Of a stretch of 64,000 nucleotides of DNA, positions 52,597 to 60,827 are shown in pieces. The position numbers and the translations under genes are program-made. Location of the stretch: positions 248,001 to 312,000 of the forward strand of contig NZ_JBHMFS010000001.1 in the NCBI RefSeq assembly GCF_051433165.1, read 5' to 3'. Each line of letters opens with the position of its first letter. The first letter of the stretch is position 1. The stretch comes from Falsiroseomonas sp051433165 (GTDB lineage: Bacteria; Pseudomonadota; Alphaproteobacteria; Acetobacterales; Acetobacteraceae). Below the pieces are notes generated by a model. The model was not told where the DNA came from and did not search any database. It saw only the letters and a program-made list of their open reading frames with translations.

Positions 52597-53496
52597 ATGC
52601 CGGAATTGCCGGAGGTGGAGACGGTGATGCGGGGGCTTCGGGCGGTGCTCGAGGGGCGGCGCATCACGCGGGCGAAGACGATGCGGGAGGGACTGCGCTG
52701 GCCGTTTCCGGAGGGTTTGGCGCGGCGGCTGACAGGGGCTGTGGTCACGGGGTTCCGGCGGCGGGGCAAGTACATGCTGGCGCGGCTGGATACGGGGGAG
52801 AGCCTGCTCATCCATCTCGGCATGTCGGGCCGCATGGTCGCGCGGCCGATGGCGGGGGCGGCGGTGCCGTTCATGGGGCCGAATGGCGTGTTCTCTGACA
52901 CGCGCGGCCACAACCAGCCGCCGGAGGCGCATGAGCATCTGGTGATGGAGACCGAGGACGGCACACGGGTCGGCTTCGTCGATCCGCGCCGCTTCGGCAG
53001 CGTGGACCTGGTGCCGACCGCGGCGGAAGACGCGCACAAGCTGCTGGCCGGGATGGGGCCGGAACCGCTGGAGCCGGCATTTTCCGCGGCCAGCCTGGCA
53101 GCCTCCCTGGCGGGAAAGAAAACGCCGATCAAGGCGGCGCTGCTGGACCAGAGCGTGGTCGCGGGGTTGGGCAACATCTACGTGGCCGAGGCGCTGTTCC
53201 GCGCCCGGATCTCCCCGCGGCGGGAGGCGCAGACCATCCCCGGCGCCCGGGCGGGGCGCCTGGCGCCGGCGATCAAGGCGGTGCTGGAGGAGGCGATCGG
53301 CGCCGGCGGGTCCAGCCTGCGGGATTATGTGCGGGCGGATGGGGAGCTCGGCCGGTTCCAGGACCGGTTTTCCGTCTACGACCGGGAAGGCCAGCCCTGC
53401 CCGCTCTGCCCCGGGCCGGGCAGCGGCTGTGCGGGCGTGTCGCGCATCGTGCAATCCGGCCGCAGCAGCTTCTTCTGCGCCCGCACGCAGCGTTGA
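52597..53496 (+). CDS. mutM: Formamidopyrimidine-DNA glycosylase (Fpg/MutM)
   Basis: Base-excision glycosylase/AP-lyase removing 8-oxoguanine. The catalytic start MPELPEVETVMRGL (P2, E3), Lys in TGFRRRGKYML near residue 58, and the helix-two-turns-helix QSVVAGLGNIYVAEALF near 188 are intact. The C-terminal zinc finger is unusual: CPLCPGPGSGC then FFCARTQR, so the last Cys of the usual pair is absent. Length 299 residues. Divergent from ubiE; followed by an enoyl-CoA hydratase gene. Confidence 0.95.
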   Translation: MPELPEVETVMRGLRAVLEGRRITRAKTMREGLRWPFPEGLARRLTGAVVTGFRRRGKYMLARLDTGESLLIHLGMSGRMVARPMAGAAVPFMGPNGVFSDTRGHNQPPEAHEHLVMETEDGTRVGFVDPRRFGSVDLVPTAAEDAHKLLAGMGPEPLEPAFSAASLAASLAGKKTPIKAALLDQSVVAGLGNIYVAEALFRARISPRREAQTIPGARAGRLAPAIKAVLEEAIGAGGSSLRDYVRADGELGRFQDRFSVYDREGQPCPLCPGPGSGCAGVSRIVQSGRSSFFCARTQR

Positions 53497-53547
53497 GCCG
53501 CTGGGCCGGTTGCGCTACCGCTTGGGCCGGAATGGGGGAGACGGCGC

Positions 53548-54324
53548 ATGGCCTATGAGATGATCCTGGCGGAGATTCAGGGCCGCGTCGGCCTGATCAC
53601 CCTGAACCGCCCGAAGGCGCTGAACGCGCTGTGCGACCAGTTGATGACGGAGCTGGGGGAGGCGCTGCGGGCATTCGACGCCGATCCGGCGGTGGGTGCC
53701 ATCGTGGTGACAGGCTCCGAGAAGGCCTTCGCGGCCGGGGCCGATATCAAGGAGATGAAGGATCGCGATTTCCCGGCGGTCTATTTCGACGATTTCATCG
53801 GCAAGCGCTGGGAAGACGTGCTGCGCATCCAGAAGCCGGTGATCGCCGCGGTGGCGGGCTTCGCGCTTGGCGGCGGCTGTGAACTGGCCATGATGTGCGA
53901 CCTGATCCTGGCCGCCGACAACGCCAAATTCGGCCAGCCCGAGATCAATCTGGGCATCATCCCCGGCGCCGGCGGCAGCCAGCGGCTGACGCGGGCGATC
54001 GGCAAATCCAAGGCGATGGAGATGATCCTGACCGCGCGCATGATGGATGCGGCGGAGGCGGAGCGCGCCAATCTGGTGGCCCGCGTGGTGCCGGTGGCGG
54101 ATCTGCTGCCGGAGGCGCTGAAGCTGGGCGAGAAGATCGCCAGCCTGTCCGCACCCTCCGTCGCCATGGCGAAGGAAGCGGTGAACGCCGCCTTCGAGAC
54201 AACGCTGAAGGATGGCGTGCGGCTGGAGCGGCGGCTGTTCCAATCCCTTTTCGCCACCGAGGATCAGAAGGAAGGCATGGCGGCCTTTGCCGAAAAGCGG
54301 AAGCCGGTCTTCCGGCACCGCTGA
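53548..54324 (+). CDS. Enoyl-CoA hydratase
   Basis: A 258-residue crotonase with both catalytic glutamates: GGGCELAMMCD (near residue 113) and PEINLGIIPGAGG (near 133), plus the oxyanion hole FAAGADIKEM near 66. It matches the classical short-chain hydratase (PaaF/EchA8-like) used in fatty acid and amino acid breakdown. Placed between mutM and rpsT, the standard alphaproteobacterial order. Confidence 0.95.
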   Translation: MAYEMILAEIQGRVGLITLNRPKALNALCDQLMTELGEALRAFDADPAVGAIVVTGSEKAFAAGADIKEMKDRDFPAVYFDDFIGKRWEDVLRIQKPVIAAVAGFALGGGCELAMMCDLILAADNAKFGQPEINLGIIPGAGGSQRLTRAIGKSKAMEMILTARMMDAAEAERANLVARVVPVADLLPEALKLGEKIASLSAPSVAMAKEAVNAAFETTLKDGVRLERRLFQSLFATEDQKEGMAAFAEKRKPVFRHR

Positions 54325-54328
54325 TGCG

Positions 54329-54396
54329 CCTGTTCACGCGGCCCGCCTGTTCACGCGGCCCGCCTGTTCACGCGCCCCGGCTGTTCACGCGCATTG
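54329..54396. repeat. Four tandem copies of a 17-bp repeat
   Basis: The unit CCTGTTCACGCGGCCCG occurs as 54329-54345, 54346-54362, 54363-54379 (one change) and 54380-54396 (diverged end). All share TGTTCACGCG. They lie immediately after the hydratase stop and end at the -35-like sequence before rpsT, so they could be regulator or replication-initiator binding sites, or a slippage array. Confidence 0.85.
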
Positions 54397-54423
54397 ACTC
54401 TCCGGCGCGACCAGGGGTAGTAA
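54394..54423 (+). promoter_or_regulatory. Candidate rpsT promoter
   Basis: TTGACT (54394-54399) and TAGTAA (54418-54423) at 18-base spacing resemble a sigma-70-type promoter about 65 bases before the rpsT ATG. The -35 is very close to consensus, and its start lies in the last 17-bp repeat. Confidence 0.5.
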
Positions 54424-54489
54424 CCGCGCCTTCGCTGGTGGTCCGATCCGCCAGCACCCGTAACTTTTGACTGGTCAGATAAAGACGCC

Positions 54490-54768
54490 ATGGCGAATAC
54501 GGCTTCCGCGCGCAAGCGCATCCGTCAGACCGAGAAGCGCACGGAGCGCAACCGTTCGCGCCGTTCGCGCGTGCGCGGCTTCCTCCGCAAGGTTGAACTG
54601 GCCATCGCGGGTGGTGACAAGTCCGTAGCGCAGGAAGCGCTGCGGGCCGCGCAGCCGGAAATGCAGCGCGCCGCCGACAAGGGCGTGTTTCACGACAACA
54701 CCGTAGCCCGCAAGCTGTCCCGGCTTTCGGCGCGCATCAAGGCGCTGGGCGCAACCGCCCAGGCCTGA
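54490..54768 (+). CDS. rpsT: 30S ribosomal protein S20
   Basis: A 92-residue, very basic protein of the small subunit: MANTASARKRIRQTEKRTERNR, NRSRRSR, and the AADKGVFHDNTVARKLSRL-type end. It binds 16S rRNA. It lies upstream of dnaA, as in many Rhodospirillales. Only a weak ribosome-binding site is seen, which is common for rpsT. Confidence 0.97.
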   Translation: MANTASARKRIRQTEKRTERNRSRRSRVRGFLRKVELAIAGGDKSVAQEALRAAQPEMQRAADKGVFHDNTVARKLSRLSARIKALGATAQA

Positions 54769-55109
54769 GCCGGTTGGTCGCCCTGCCATGAGCGCGGGGC
54801 TGGCTTGCCGAGGACCGACATCCATTTTTGTGATACAAACACCAGGCAGCCTGTCACTATGATGGGCCGCTTGTTGTTTTTGTTGTAAGATATGTCGGTC
54901 GCGCTGAGGTAACTACTTGGTCCGCAGCCGCCTCACTTTCAGAATCCCCCAGTAATCATTTGCGCCAACTAAGCGCGTCGCGGTAACTTCCGGATGGGCG
55001 TGCTCATCCCTCGGGAGCCGCGCGCCCGTCTTTCCGGCCGGGTTCTCCGCAGCCGAACGGTCAAATGCACAGCGCCCGCAAGGGCCCACGAGGTTGGCAG
55101 GTGCATCAC
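54769..55109 (+). other. Gene-free, AT-richer leader region before dnaA
   Basis: About 340 bases between rpsT and dnaA hold no convincing gene. Around 54825-54895 the sequence drops to clearly lower GC than its surroundings, with TTTTTGTGATACAAAC and TTGTTGTTTTTGTTGTAAGAT. The sequence GGTAACT occurs twice (near 54910 and 54980). It must carry the dnaA promoter and could contain origin-type sequence, but no TTATCCACA DnaA box was found by eye. Confidence 0.6.
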
Positions 55110-56684
55110 ATGGAGCATGCGGTCGGCCCGTCGTCTTCGTCCTCTCCCACCCAGTTGGCGGAGGTCTGGGCGCGCATTCGGGGTAGGCTGAAGGAAGAGG
55201 TTGGCGAGGTCGAATACCGCACCTGGCTGCGGCAGATGACCCTGGCCTCCGTGCAGGGTGAGGAAGTTGTCGTGCTGCTGCCCACGCGCTTCCTGCGCGA
55301 CTGGGTGCGTGGCCATTACGGCGACCGCCTGCGCGCCTTGTGGCAGGCCGAATTGCCGGCGGTGCGGCGCCTCGAATTCCGCGTCATGCCCGAAAACCGG
55401 GTCGCGGAGGCGCGACCGGCCCAGGATAGCCGGGCCCAGGATCATCGGCCGGAACAGGGCCAACAGGCAGCGCCGCAGGACCATGTGGTGGCGGAATCGC
55501 TGCGTTCCGGCGCGGCGACGGCCGGCAAGCCTAACCGGATCACGGCCCGGCATCTGGCCGCGGAACCGCATGAGGCTCAGTCCGGCCTCGCGGAGCCGCT
55601 CGGTCGCGTGGCGGAACCGCGTGCCGGCGATGCCCGCGGCGACTGGGCCGCGCCGCTCGACCCGCGCTTCACCTTCGACACCTTCGTGGTCGGCAAGCCG
55701 AATGAATTCGCCTATGCCTGCGCCCGCCGCGTGGCCGAGCGCCCGGCCAGCCCGGGCTTCAACCCGCTGTTCCTGTATGGCGGCGTCGGCCTTGGCAAGA
55801 CGCATCTGATGCATGCCAGCGCCTGGGCCATCCGTGACCATGGCGCAGCCGATGGGCGCCCGCCGCTTTCCGTTGCGTACATGTCCGCGGAAAAATTCAT
55901 GTACCGCTTCATCGCGGCGTTGCGCAGCCAGAGCACGATGGAATTCAAGGAATCGCTGCGCTCCGTCGATGTCCTGCTGATCGACGACCTGCAATTCCTG
56001 ATCGGCAAGGACAATACGCAGGAAGAATTTTTCCATACGTTTAATGCACTCGTCGATGCCGGCAAGCAGATCATTGTATCCGCGGACAAATCGCCGTCCG
56101 ATCTGTCCGGTATCGAGGACCGGCTGCGGACCCGGCTGGGCTGCGGCATGGTCGCCGACCTGCATGCCACCACCTACGAGCTCCGCATCTCCATCCTCCA
56201 GGCCAAGGCGCAGACTCAGGGCGTGCCGGTGCCGCCCAAGGTGATGGAGTTCCTCGCCCACAAGATCACCTCCAACGTCCGCGAGCTGGAGGGCGCGCTG
56301 AACCGGCTGATCGCACATGCCAACCTGTTCGGCCGATCGGTAACGCTGGAGGGCGCGCAGGAGGTGCTGCACGACATCCTCCGCGCGCATGACCGCCGGG
56401 TGACGATCGAGGAAATCCAGAAGCGCGTGGCGGAACATTACAATATCCGCCTGACGGACATGTCCTCCCCCCGCCGGGCGCGGGCGGTGGCGCGGCCGCG
56501 GCAGGTGGCGATGTACCTGGCCAAGCAGCTCACCAGCCGGTCCTTGCCGGAAATCGGCCGCCGCTTCGGCGGGCGCGACCACACCACCGTGATGCATGCC
56601 GTCAGCCGGGTGGCGGAGCTGATGCAGGCCGACAGCGCCTTCGCCGAGGATGTCGAGCTGCTGCGCCGGATGCTGGAAACCTAG
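55110..56684 (+). CDS. dnaA: Chromosomal replication initiator protein DnaA
   Basis: The initiator of chromosome replication, about 524 residues. Domain I is residues 1-90; a long, Gln/Ala/Glu-rich domain II linker runs to about 180. Domain III has Walker A GGVGLGKT (224-231) and Walker B LLIDDLQFL (D292, D293). Domain IV ends with the DnaA-box-binding signature GRRFGGRDHTTVMHAVSRV. ATG at 55110 with AGGT upstream is chosen; a GTG three codons before it has GAGG at good spacing and is possible. Confidence 0.96.
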   Translation: MEHAVGPSSSSSPTQLAEVWARIRGRLKEEVGEVEYRTWLRQMTLASVQGEEVVVLLPTRFLRDWVRGHYGDRLRALWQAELPAVRRLEFRVMPENRVAEARPAQDSRAQDHRPEQGQQAAPQDHVVAESLRSGAATAGKPNRITARHLAAEPHEAQSGLAEPLGRVAEPRAGDARGDWAAPLDPRFTFDTFVVGKPNEFAYACARRVAERPASPGFNPLFLYGGVGLGKTHLMHASAWAIRDHGAADGRPPLSVAYMSAEKFMYRFIAALRSQSTMEFKESLRSVDVLLIDDLQFLIGKDNTQEEFFHTFNALVDAGKQIIVSADKSPSDLSGIEDRLRTRLGCGMVADLHATTYELRISILQAKAQTQGVPVPPKVMEFLAHKITSNVRELEGALNRLIAHANLFGRSVTLEGAQEVLHDILRAHDRRVTIEEIQKRVAEHYNIRLTDMSSPRRARAVARPRQVAMYLAKQLTSRSLPEIGRRFGGRDHTTVMHAVSRVAELMQADSAFAEDVELLRRMLET

Positions 56685-56741
56685 GCAGCCTTCCAACAGT
56701 GGGTTGCCGGCTGCTCGCCGGCATGGTCATTCTCCCGACCA

Positions 56742-57281
56742 ATGGACGCCGCCACGGACCTCGCCCCGCTGCTATCCGCCGTCGCCGCCGGAGACCGGCA
56801 GGCTTTGCGCACGGTGTATGAGCGGCAATCCGTGCGCCTGTTCGGCGTGGCCAACGCCATATTGCGGGACCGGGATGCGGCGGCCGATGCGTTGCAGGAC
56901 GCCTTCCTCCGCATCGCCCACCGCGCGCACCAATTCGACCCGTTCCGCGGCACGCCGGAGGCCTGGCTGGCCGCCATCGTGCGCTATGCGGCGCTGGACA
57001 TGGCACGCGCACGCGGGCGGGAAATCCCGACGGATGATCCCGCGCTCGGCGACCAGCCGGTGGAGGCGGAGGCGCTGGAGCGGGTCTCGGCCAGCGCCGA
57101 GGGTCGCCGCCTGCACCAGTGCCTGGCAACGCTGGAGGAGCGCAACCGGCGCGGCATCGTGCTGGCCTTCGTGCATGGGCTGAGCCATGCGCAGATCTCG
57201 GCCAGGCTGGAACTGCCGCTGGGCACCGTGAAGGCCTGGATCCGCCGCGGATTGCTGCGCCTGCGGGAGTGCCTGGCATGA
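56742..57281 (+). CDS. ECF-type RNA polymerase sigma factor (SigK-like)
   Basis: A 179-residue sigma-70 family factor with region 2 (AILRDRDAAADALQDAFLRIAHRAHQFDP, residues 40-70) and region 4 (RRGIVLAFVHGLSHAQISARLELPLGTVKAWIRRGLLRLR, near 130-172). The stop overlaps the anti-sigma start by four bases, the classic sigma/anti-sigma arrangement. The RskA-type partner suggests the SigK branch, linked to envelope or redox stress. Lies 57 bases after dnaA. Confidence 0.92.
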   Translation: MDAATDLAPLLSAVAAGDRQALRTVYERQSVRLFGVANAILRDRDAAADALQDAFLRIAHRAHQFDPFRGTPEAWLAAIVRYAALDMARARGREIPTDDPALGDQPVEAEALERVSASAEGRRLHQCLATLEERNRRGIVLAFVHGLSHAQISARLELPLGTVKAWIRRGLLRLRECLA

Positions 57282-57988
57282 CGCCGCACAGCCTGAACCC
57301 GGGCATGACGCCCGAGGACCGCGACGCGCTGGCCGCCGAATACGTGCTCGGCACGCTGGAAGCGCGGCAGGCGGCGGCGGTTGCCGCGGCGCTGCCCACC
57401 GACGCCGCGCTGGCGGAGGCCGTGGCGCAATGGGAGGCGAGGCTGGCGCCGCTGACCGCCCTGGCGCCACCCGAAGCCCCGCCGCCCGGGCTGTGGGACC
57501 GCATTGCGGCGGCGCTGGACCCGGTACCGGCTGCGAAGCCGCGGCAAAGCTGGGTTGCGGGCCTGCTTGACCCGTGGCGGATCACCGCCATCGGCGGCAC
57601 CGCGCTGGCCGCGGGCCTTGCCGCCTTCATCCTGCTGCAGCCGGAACCGGCGCCGCGGCTGATGACCGTGCTGCTGACGGAACAGGACCAGCCGGCCTGG
57701 CTGGTGGAGGCCGATGGCGGCGGCATTCGCCTGGCCTCCCTGAACCCGCGCCCGGCGCCGGTTGGCCGCGCCTTGCAGCTCTGGGCGCTGCCGCAGGGTG
57801 AGACGGCGCCGACCTCGCTCGGCCTGATCCCGGCGGAGGGGCGGATCAGTGTCGCGCCCAGCACCATCCGCCCGAGCCCGGGGATGCTGATCGAGATCAC
57901 GCTGGAACCGCCGGGCGGATCGCCGATCGGCCGGCCAACCGGGCCGATCCTGTTCATCGGCCGCCTGGCGCCCGCCACGGGAAGCTGA
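57278..57988 (+). CDS. RskA-type anti-sigma factor, membrane-bound
   Basis: A 236-residue anti-sigma factor. Residues 1-95 are a cytoplasmic domain with EYVLGTLEARQAAAVAAAL, the RskA N-terminal motif; a single transmembrane helix (ITAIGGTALAAGLAAFILL) is at about 100-118; the periplasmic C-terminal half is the RskA domain (GRALQLWALPQGETAPTSLGLIP). It would hold the upstream sigma factor inactive at the inner membrane. Overlaps the sigma gene by four bases and ends in a terminator. Confidence 0.92.
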   Translation: MTPHSLNPGMTPEDRDALAAEYVLGTLEARQAAAVAAALPTDAALAEAVAQWEARLAPLTALAPPEAPPPGLWDRIAAALDPVPAAKPRQSWVAGLLDPWRITAIGGTALAAGLAAFILLQPEPAPRLMTVLLTEQDQPAWLVEADGGGIRLASLNPRPAPVGRALQLWALPQGETAPTSLGLIPAEGRISVAPSTIRPSPGMLIEITLEPPGGSPIGRPTGPILFIGRLAPATGS

Positions 57989-58003
57989 AGCCGCAGCTTT
58001 TTT
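57981..58003 (+). terminator. Intrinsic terminator after the sigma/anti-sigma pair
   Basis: AAGCTG (57982-57987), loop AAGCCG, CAGCTT (57994-57999) and a T-run to 58003. The stem overlaps the anti-sigma stop codon. It separates the pair from the DUF4394 gene, which therefore needs its own promoter in the 88 bases that follow. Confidence 0.65.
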
Positions 58004-58090
58004 CTGCCGCCCCTGCATCCAGCCGCATCCATCCTCCGTAACGCCAGCAGCAAGGCCGCCAAGCCATGCCCCGAAACGGAGAGAAAACCG

Positions 58091-58912
58091 ATGTCGAAGA
58101 CCCTTCGCACCGCCCTGGCCACTGCCACCCTGCTGGCTGGCGCCGCCGCCGGCGCCCAGGCCGCGACCCTGATCGGGCTGACCGCCGACAACACGCTGGT
58201 CCGGATCGACAGCGAAACCCGCCGTGCCGAAGCGCCCATCCGCATCACCAGCACCGATGGCCGCCTGCTCGGCATCGACCAGCGGCCGCAGGATGGCCGC
58301 CTGTATGGCGTGACGGAAAGCGGGCAGATCGTGACCATCGACCCGATGGATGGCCGCGCCACGCAGCTCTCCCGCCTCAACATGCCCTTCGAAAGCGGCG
58401 GGCGTGCGGTGGTGGATTTCAACCCGGTCGCCAACCGCCTGCGGCTGATGGGCCTGAGCGGGGTGAATTTCCGGGTGAACGTCGATACCGGCGAGGTGGT
58501 CCGCGACGGCCAGCAGAAATACATGGATGGCTCGCCGCAGGCCGGCACCGCGCCGCGCATCACCGCCGGCGCCTACACCAACAGCGTGGCCCCGCCCGCC
58601 GGGGCGCCGGCGGCTGGCCAGCCGGGCGCGCCGAGCACGGCGCTCTATACGATCGACACGCTGCTCGGCAGCTACAACCTCCAGGCGCCGCCGAATGATG
58701 GCGTGCAGCAGGTGAAGGGCATGCTGGGCAGGAGCCTGCCGGTGTCGGTGGGGTTCGACGTGCTGTCGGATGGGCAGGGCGGCAACAGGGGCTTCGTGCT
58801 GGCTGGCGGCACGCTGCACAGCATCGACCTGGCCGAGGGCAGGCTGACGGAATTGGGCGCCGTGGCCGGCCTGCCGGCGGTGGAGGTGCTGGATATCGCC
58901 GCGATGCGGTAA
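58091..58912 (+). CDS. DUF4394 domain exported protein
   Basis: A 273-residue protein with a signal peptide (SKTLRTALATATLLAGAAAGAQA-A) and a DUF4394 beta-rich body: IGLTADNTLVRIDSETR, LLGIDQRPQDGRLYGVTESGQIVTIDP and NPVANRLRLMGLSGVNFRVN, repeated units suggestive of a beta-propeller. Proteins with this domain often sit next to SigK/RskA-type pairs, so it may be a target of the sigma factor. ATG has GGAGAG upstream. Function unknown. Confidence 0.85.
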   Translation: MSKTLRTALATATLLAGAAAGAQAATLIGLTADNTLVRIDSETRRAEAPIRITSTDGRLLGIDQRPQDGRLYGVTESGQIVTIDPMDGRATQLSRLNMPFESGGRAVVDFNPVANRLRLMGLSGVNFRVNVDTGEVVRDGQQKYMDGSPQAGTAPRITAGAYTNSVAPPAGAPAAGQPGAPSTALYTIDTLLGSYNLQAPPNDGVQQVKGMLGRSLPVSVGFDVLSDGQGGNRGFVLAGGTLHSIDLAEGRLTELGAVAGLPAVEVLDIAAMR

Positions 58913-58916
58913 TTCG

Positions 58917-59786
58917 TCACAGGCGCAACCACCGTCGCCATGCGGGCTTGCGTGGCGGCGGTGGGGCAGCCGGGTCGTCCGGGTGGCAATCCTGCCGGAC
59001 CTGCGTGCCGGCGAGATGCGCCGCATGGCGCGCCGCCAGCCTTTCGGCGAAGGCTTCCGCCTCCGCCGGGGGCGGCGCTTCGCAGCGCGCGGTCAGCACG
59101 CAGGCGGCCTGGCGCGCATAGCCGGCCTCCACATCGTCCCGCCACTTGGGGTAGCGCCCGGCTTCCAGCATCGCCAGCGTCTCCGGCAGCCCGCGCACGC
59201 GGCCGCCGCGGCCTACCCAGGTCACGCCCAGCCCGGTGGCCTCCAGCATCTGGAACAGCGCCAGCATCTCGTTCCACAGCCAGGTGTCGTAGTTCAGCGC
59301 CTCATCCAGATGGATCGCGACGCCGGGCTGCAGATGCGGTGCCAGCGCGTCCAGCACGGTCCAGGCGGAGGAATGGATGTCGCAATCCAGATTCACCAGC
59401 GCCACCGGCGCATCCAGACGGGCGACGAAGGGCGGCACCGTGTCCTCGAACCAGCCGGCATGGAAGGTGCAGTTGCGCGGCAGGCGCGGCGCGGCGGACA
59501 GGCTGAAATCCATCCGCCAGTCGCGCCGTCCATCCTCGGGGAAGCCGCGCAGGCTGTCGAAGCCATGGAAGGCCCGGCTGGGCTGGCGGCGCGCGGCGTG
59601 GCGCAGACTGGTGCCCTTCCACACGCCGAATTCCAGCCCCAGACCGGGGCGGTCCGCCACGGCATCCAGCGCGGTATCTAGCACCCGGTGCCGCCCGCCT
59701 TTGGCCGGCGGCAGGGCAGCAAGCTGCGGCAGGCTGGTCAGCAGGAAGCTGGCGTAGCGCAGGAAGGAGACGGGAAACTCGGTCAT
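58917..59786 (-). CDS. Class I SAM-dependent methyltransferase (TylF/macrocin-type)
   Basis: A 289-residue predicted methyltransferase: LGLEFGVWKGTSLRHAA near residue 49 is motif I, AFHGFDSLRGFPED near 72 the acidic loop, and LVNLDCDIHSSAWTVLDALAPHL near 130 the LDCD region found in TylF-like O-methyltransferases that modify sugars. IHLDEALNYDTWLWNE follows. The C-terminal 50 residues are Pro-rich. ATG at 59786 is in front of the domain. Converges on the DUF4394 gene, four bases apart. Confidence 0.82.
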   Translation of the reverse strand: MTEFPVSFLRYASFLLTSLPQLAALPPAKGGRHRVLDTALDAVADRPGLGLEFGVWKGTSLRHAARRQPSRAFHGFDSLRGFPEDGRRDWRMDFSLSAAPRLPRNCTFHAGWFEDTVPPFVARLDAPVALVNLDCDIHSSAWTVLDALAPHLQPGVAIHLDEALNYDTWLWNEMLALFQMLEATGLGVTWVGRGGRVRGLPETLAMLEAGRYPKWRDDVEAGYARQAACVLTARCEAPPPAEAEAFAERLAARHAAHLAGTQVRQDCHPDDPAAPPPPRKPAWRRWLRL

Positions 59787-59900
59787 GGCGGCCACTCTGC
59801 CGCGATTTTCGTTGCGGGACCACGCCGCAGGACCAGCATTGGCCCTGGACAAGCCCCGCCGCATGCGGATTCTCCTGGGCGGATCGGGGATATATTCGGG

Positions 59901-60827
59901 ATGCGGATGCTGGTGCTGGGGGCGGGCGCGCTCGGCGGCTATTTCGGCGGACGGGCGTTGGAACGCGGCCTGGACGTGACCTTCCTGGTGCGTCCGGCGC
60001 GGGCGGCGGTGCTGGCGCGGGATGGGCTGCGGGTGCGGAGTGCCTTCGGCGATATCAACCGGCCCGTGGTGACCACGCTGGCGGCCGGGCCGGGCTTCGA
60101 TGTCGTGCTGCTGTCCTGCAAGGCCTATGACCTGGACAGCGCCATCGCCGCCATCCGCCCGGCGGTGGAGGCCGGTGCCTGCGTGCTGCCGATCCTCAAC
60201 GGCATGGCGCATCTCGCCGCGCTGAACGCCGCCTTCGGGCCGGCGCAGGTCTGGGGCGGCCTGGCGAAGTGCGCCGCGACGCTGACGGCGGATGGCGTGG
60301 TGCAGCATCTGGGCGACTGGCACTGGCTGACCTTCGGCGAGCAGGACGGCCGCATGGATGGCCGCGCTGCCGCATTGGCCGCCGCGCTGGGGGAGGCGCC
60401 GGGCCTGGTGGCGCAGGCGGTGCCGGATATCGAAAGGCGGATGTGGGAGAAGCTGGTGCATCTCGGCACCGTCGCCGCCGCCACCGTGCTGATGCGCGCC
60501 AGCGTGGGGGAGATTGTCCGCGCCGGCGGCACGGATTTCTTGATGACGCTGCTGGACCGCAACGCCGCCATCGCCGCGGCGCAGGGCCATGCGATGTCGG
60601 ACGGCTTCATGGCCAGCTACCGCATGCTGTTCGCCGACCCCGCCAGCCCCTACACCGCATCCCTGTTGCGGGATCTGGAAGCCGGTGGGCGGACGGAGGC
60701 GGACCATATTCTTGGTTATCTGGCCACGGTCGCAGCCAGCGCCGGCATTCCCGCGGAGTTGCACGAAATGGCCCATCTGCATGCCCGCGCCTACGACCAG
60801 CGGCGCGCCGCCGGACGGCTGCCATGA
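59901..60827 (+). CDS. Ketopantoate reductase-like dehydrogenase (ApbA/PanE family)
   Basis: A 308-residue NADPH-dependent reductase. GAGALGGYFGGRALERG at residues 7-23 binds the cofactor; CKAYDLD near 80 has the catalytic Lys; ILNGMAHL near 107 and the C-terminal GRRTEADHILGYLAT-type end (near 268) are conserved in the family. It may make pantoate, or be one of the many ApbA/PanE paralogues with other substrates. Divergent from the methyltransferase gene over 114 bases; its stop overlaps the next gene by four. Confidence 0.85.
   Translation: MRMLVLGAGALGGYFGGRALERGLDVTFLVRPARAAVLARDGLRVRSAFGDINRPVVTTLAAGPGFDVVLLSCKAYDLDSAIAAIRPAVEAGACVLPILNGMAHLAALNAAFGPAQVWGGLAKCAATLTADGVVQHLGDWHWLTFGEQDGRMDGRAAALAAALGEAPGLVAQAVPDIERRMWEKLVHLGTVAAATVLMRASVGEIVRAGGTDFLMTLLDRNAAIAAAQGHAMSDGFMASYRMLFADPASPYTASLLRDLEAGGRTEADHILGYLATVAASAGIPAELHEMAHLHARAYDQRRAAGRLP

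Noticed and set aside
54769..55109. Definite oriC
   Set aside because: AT-rich sequence is present, but no DnaA boxes of the standard form and no skew data; kept only as a candidate region.
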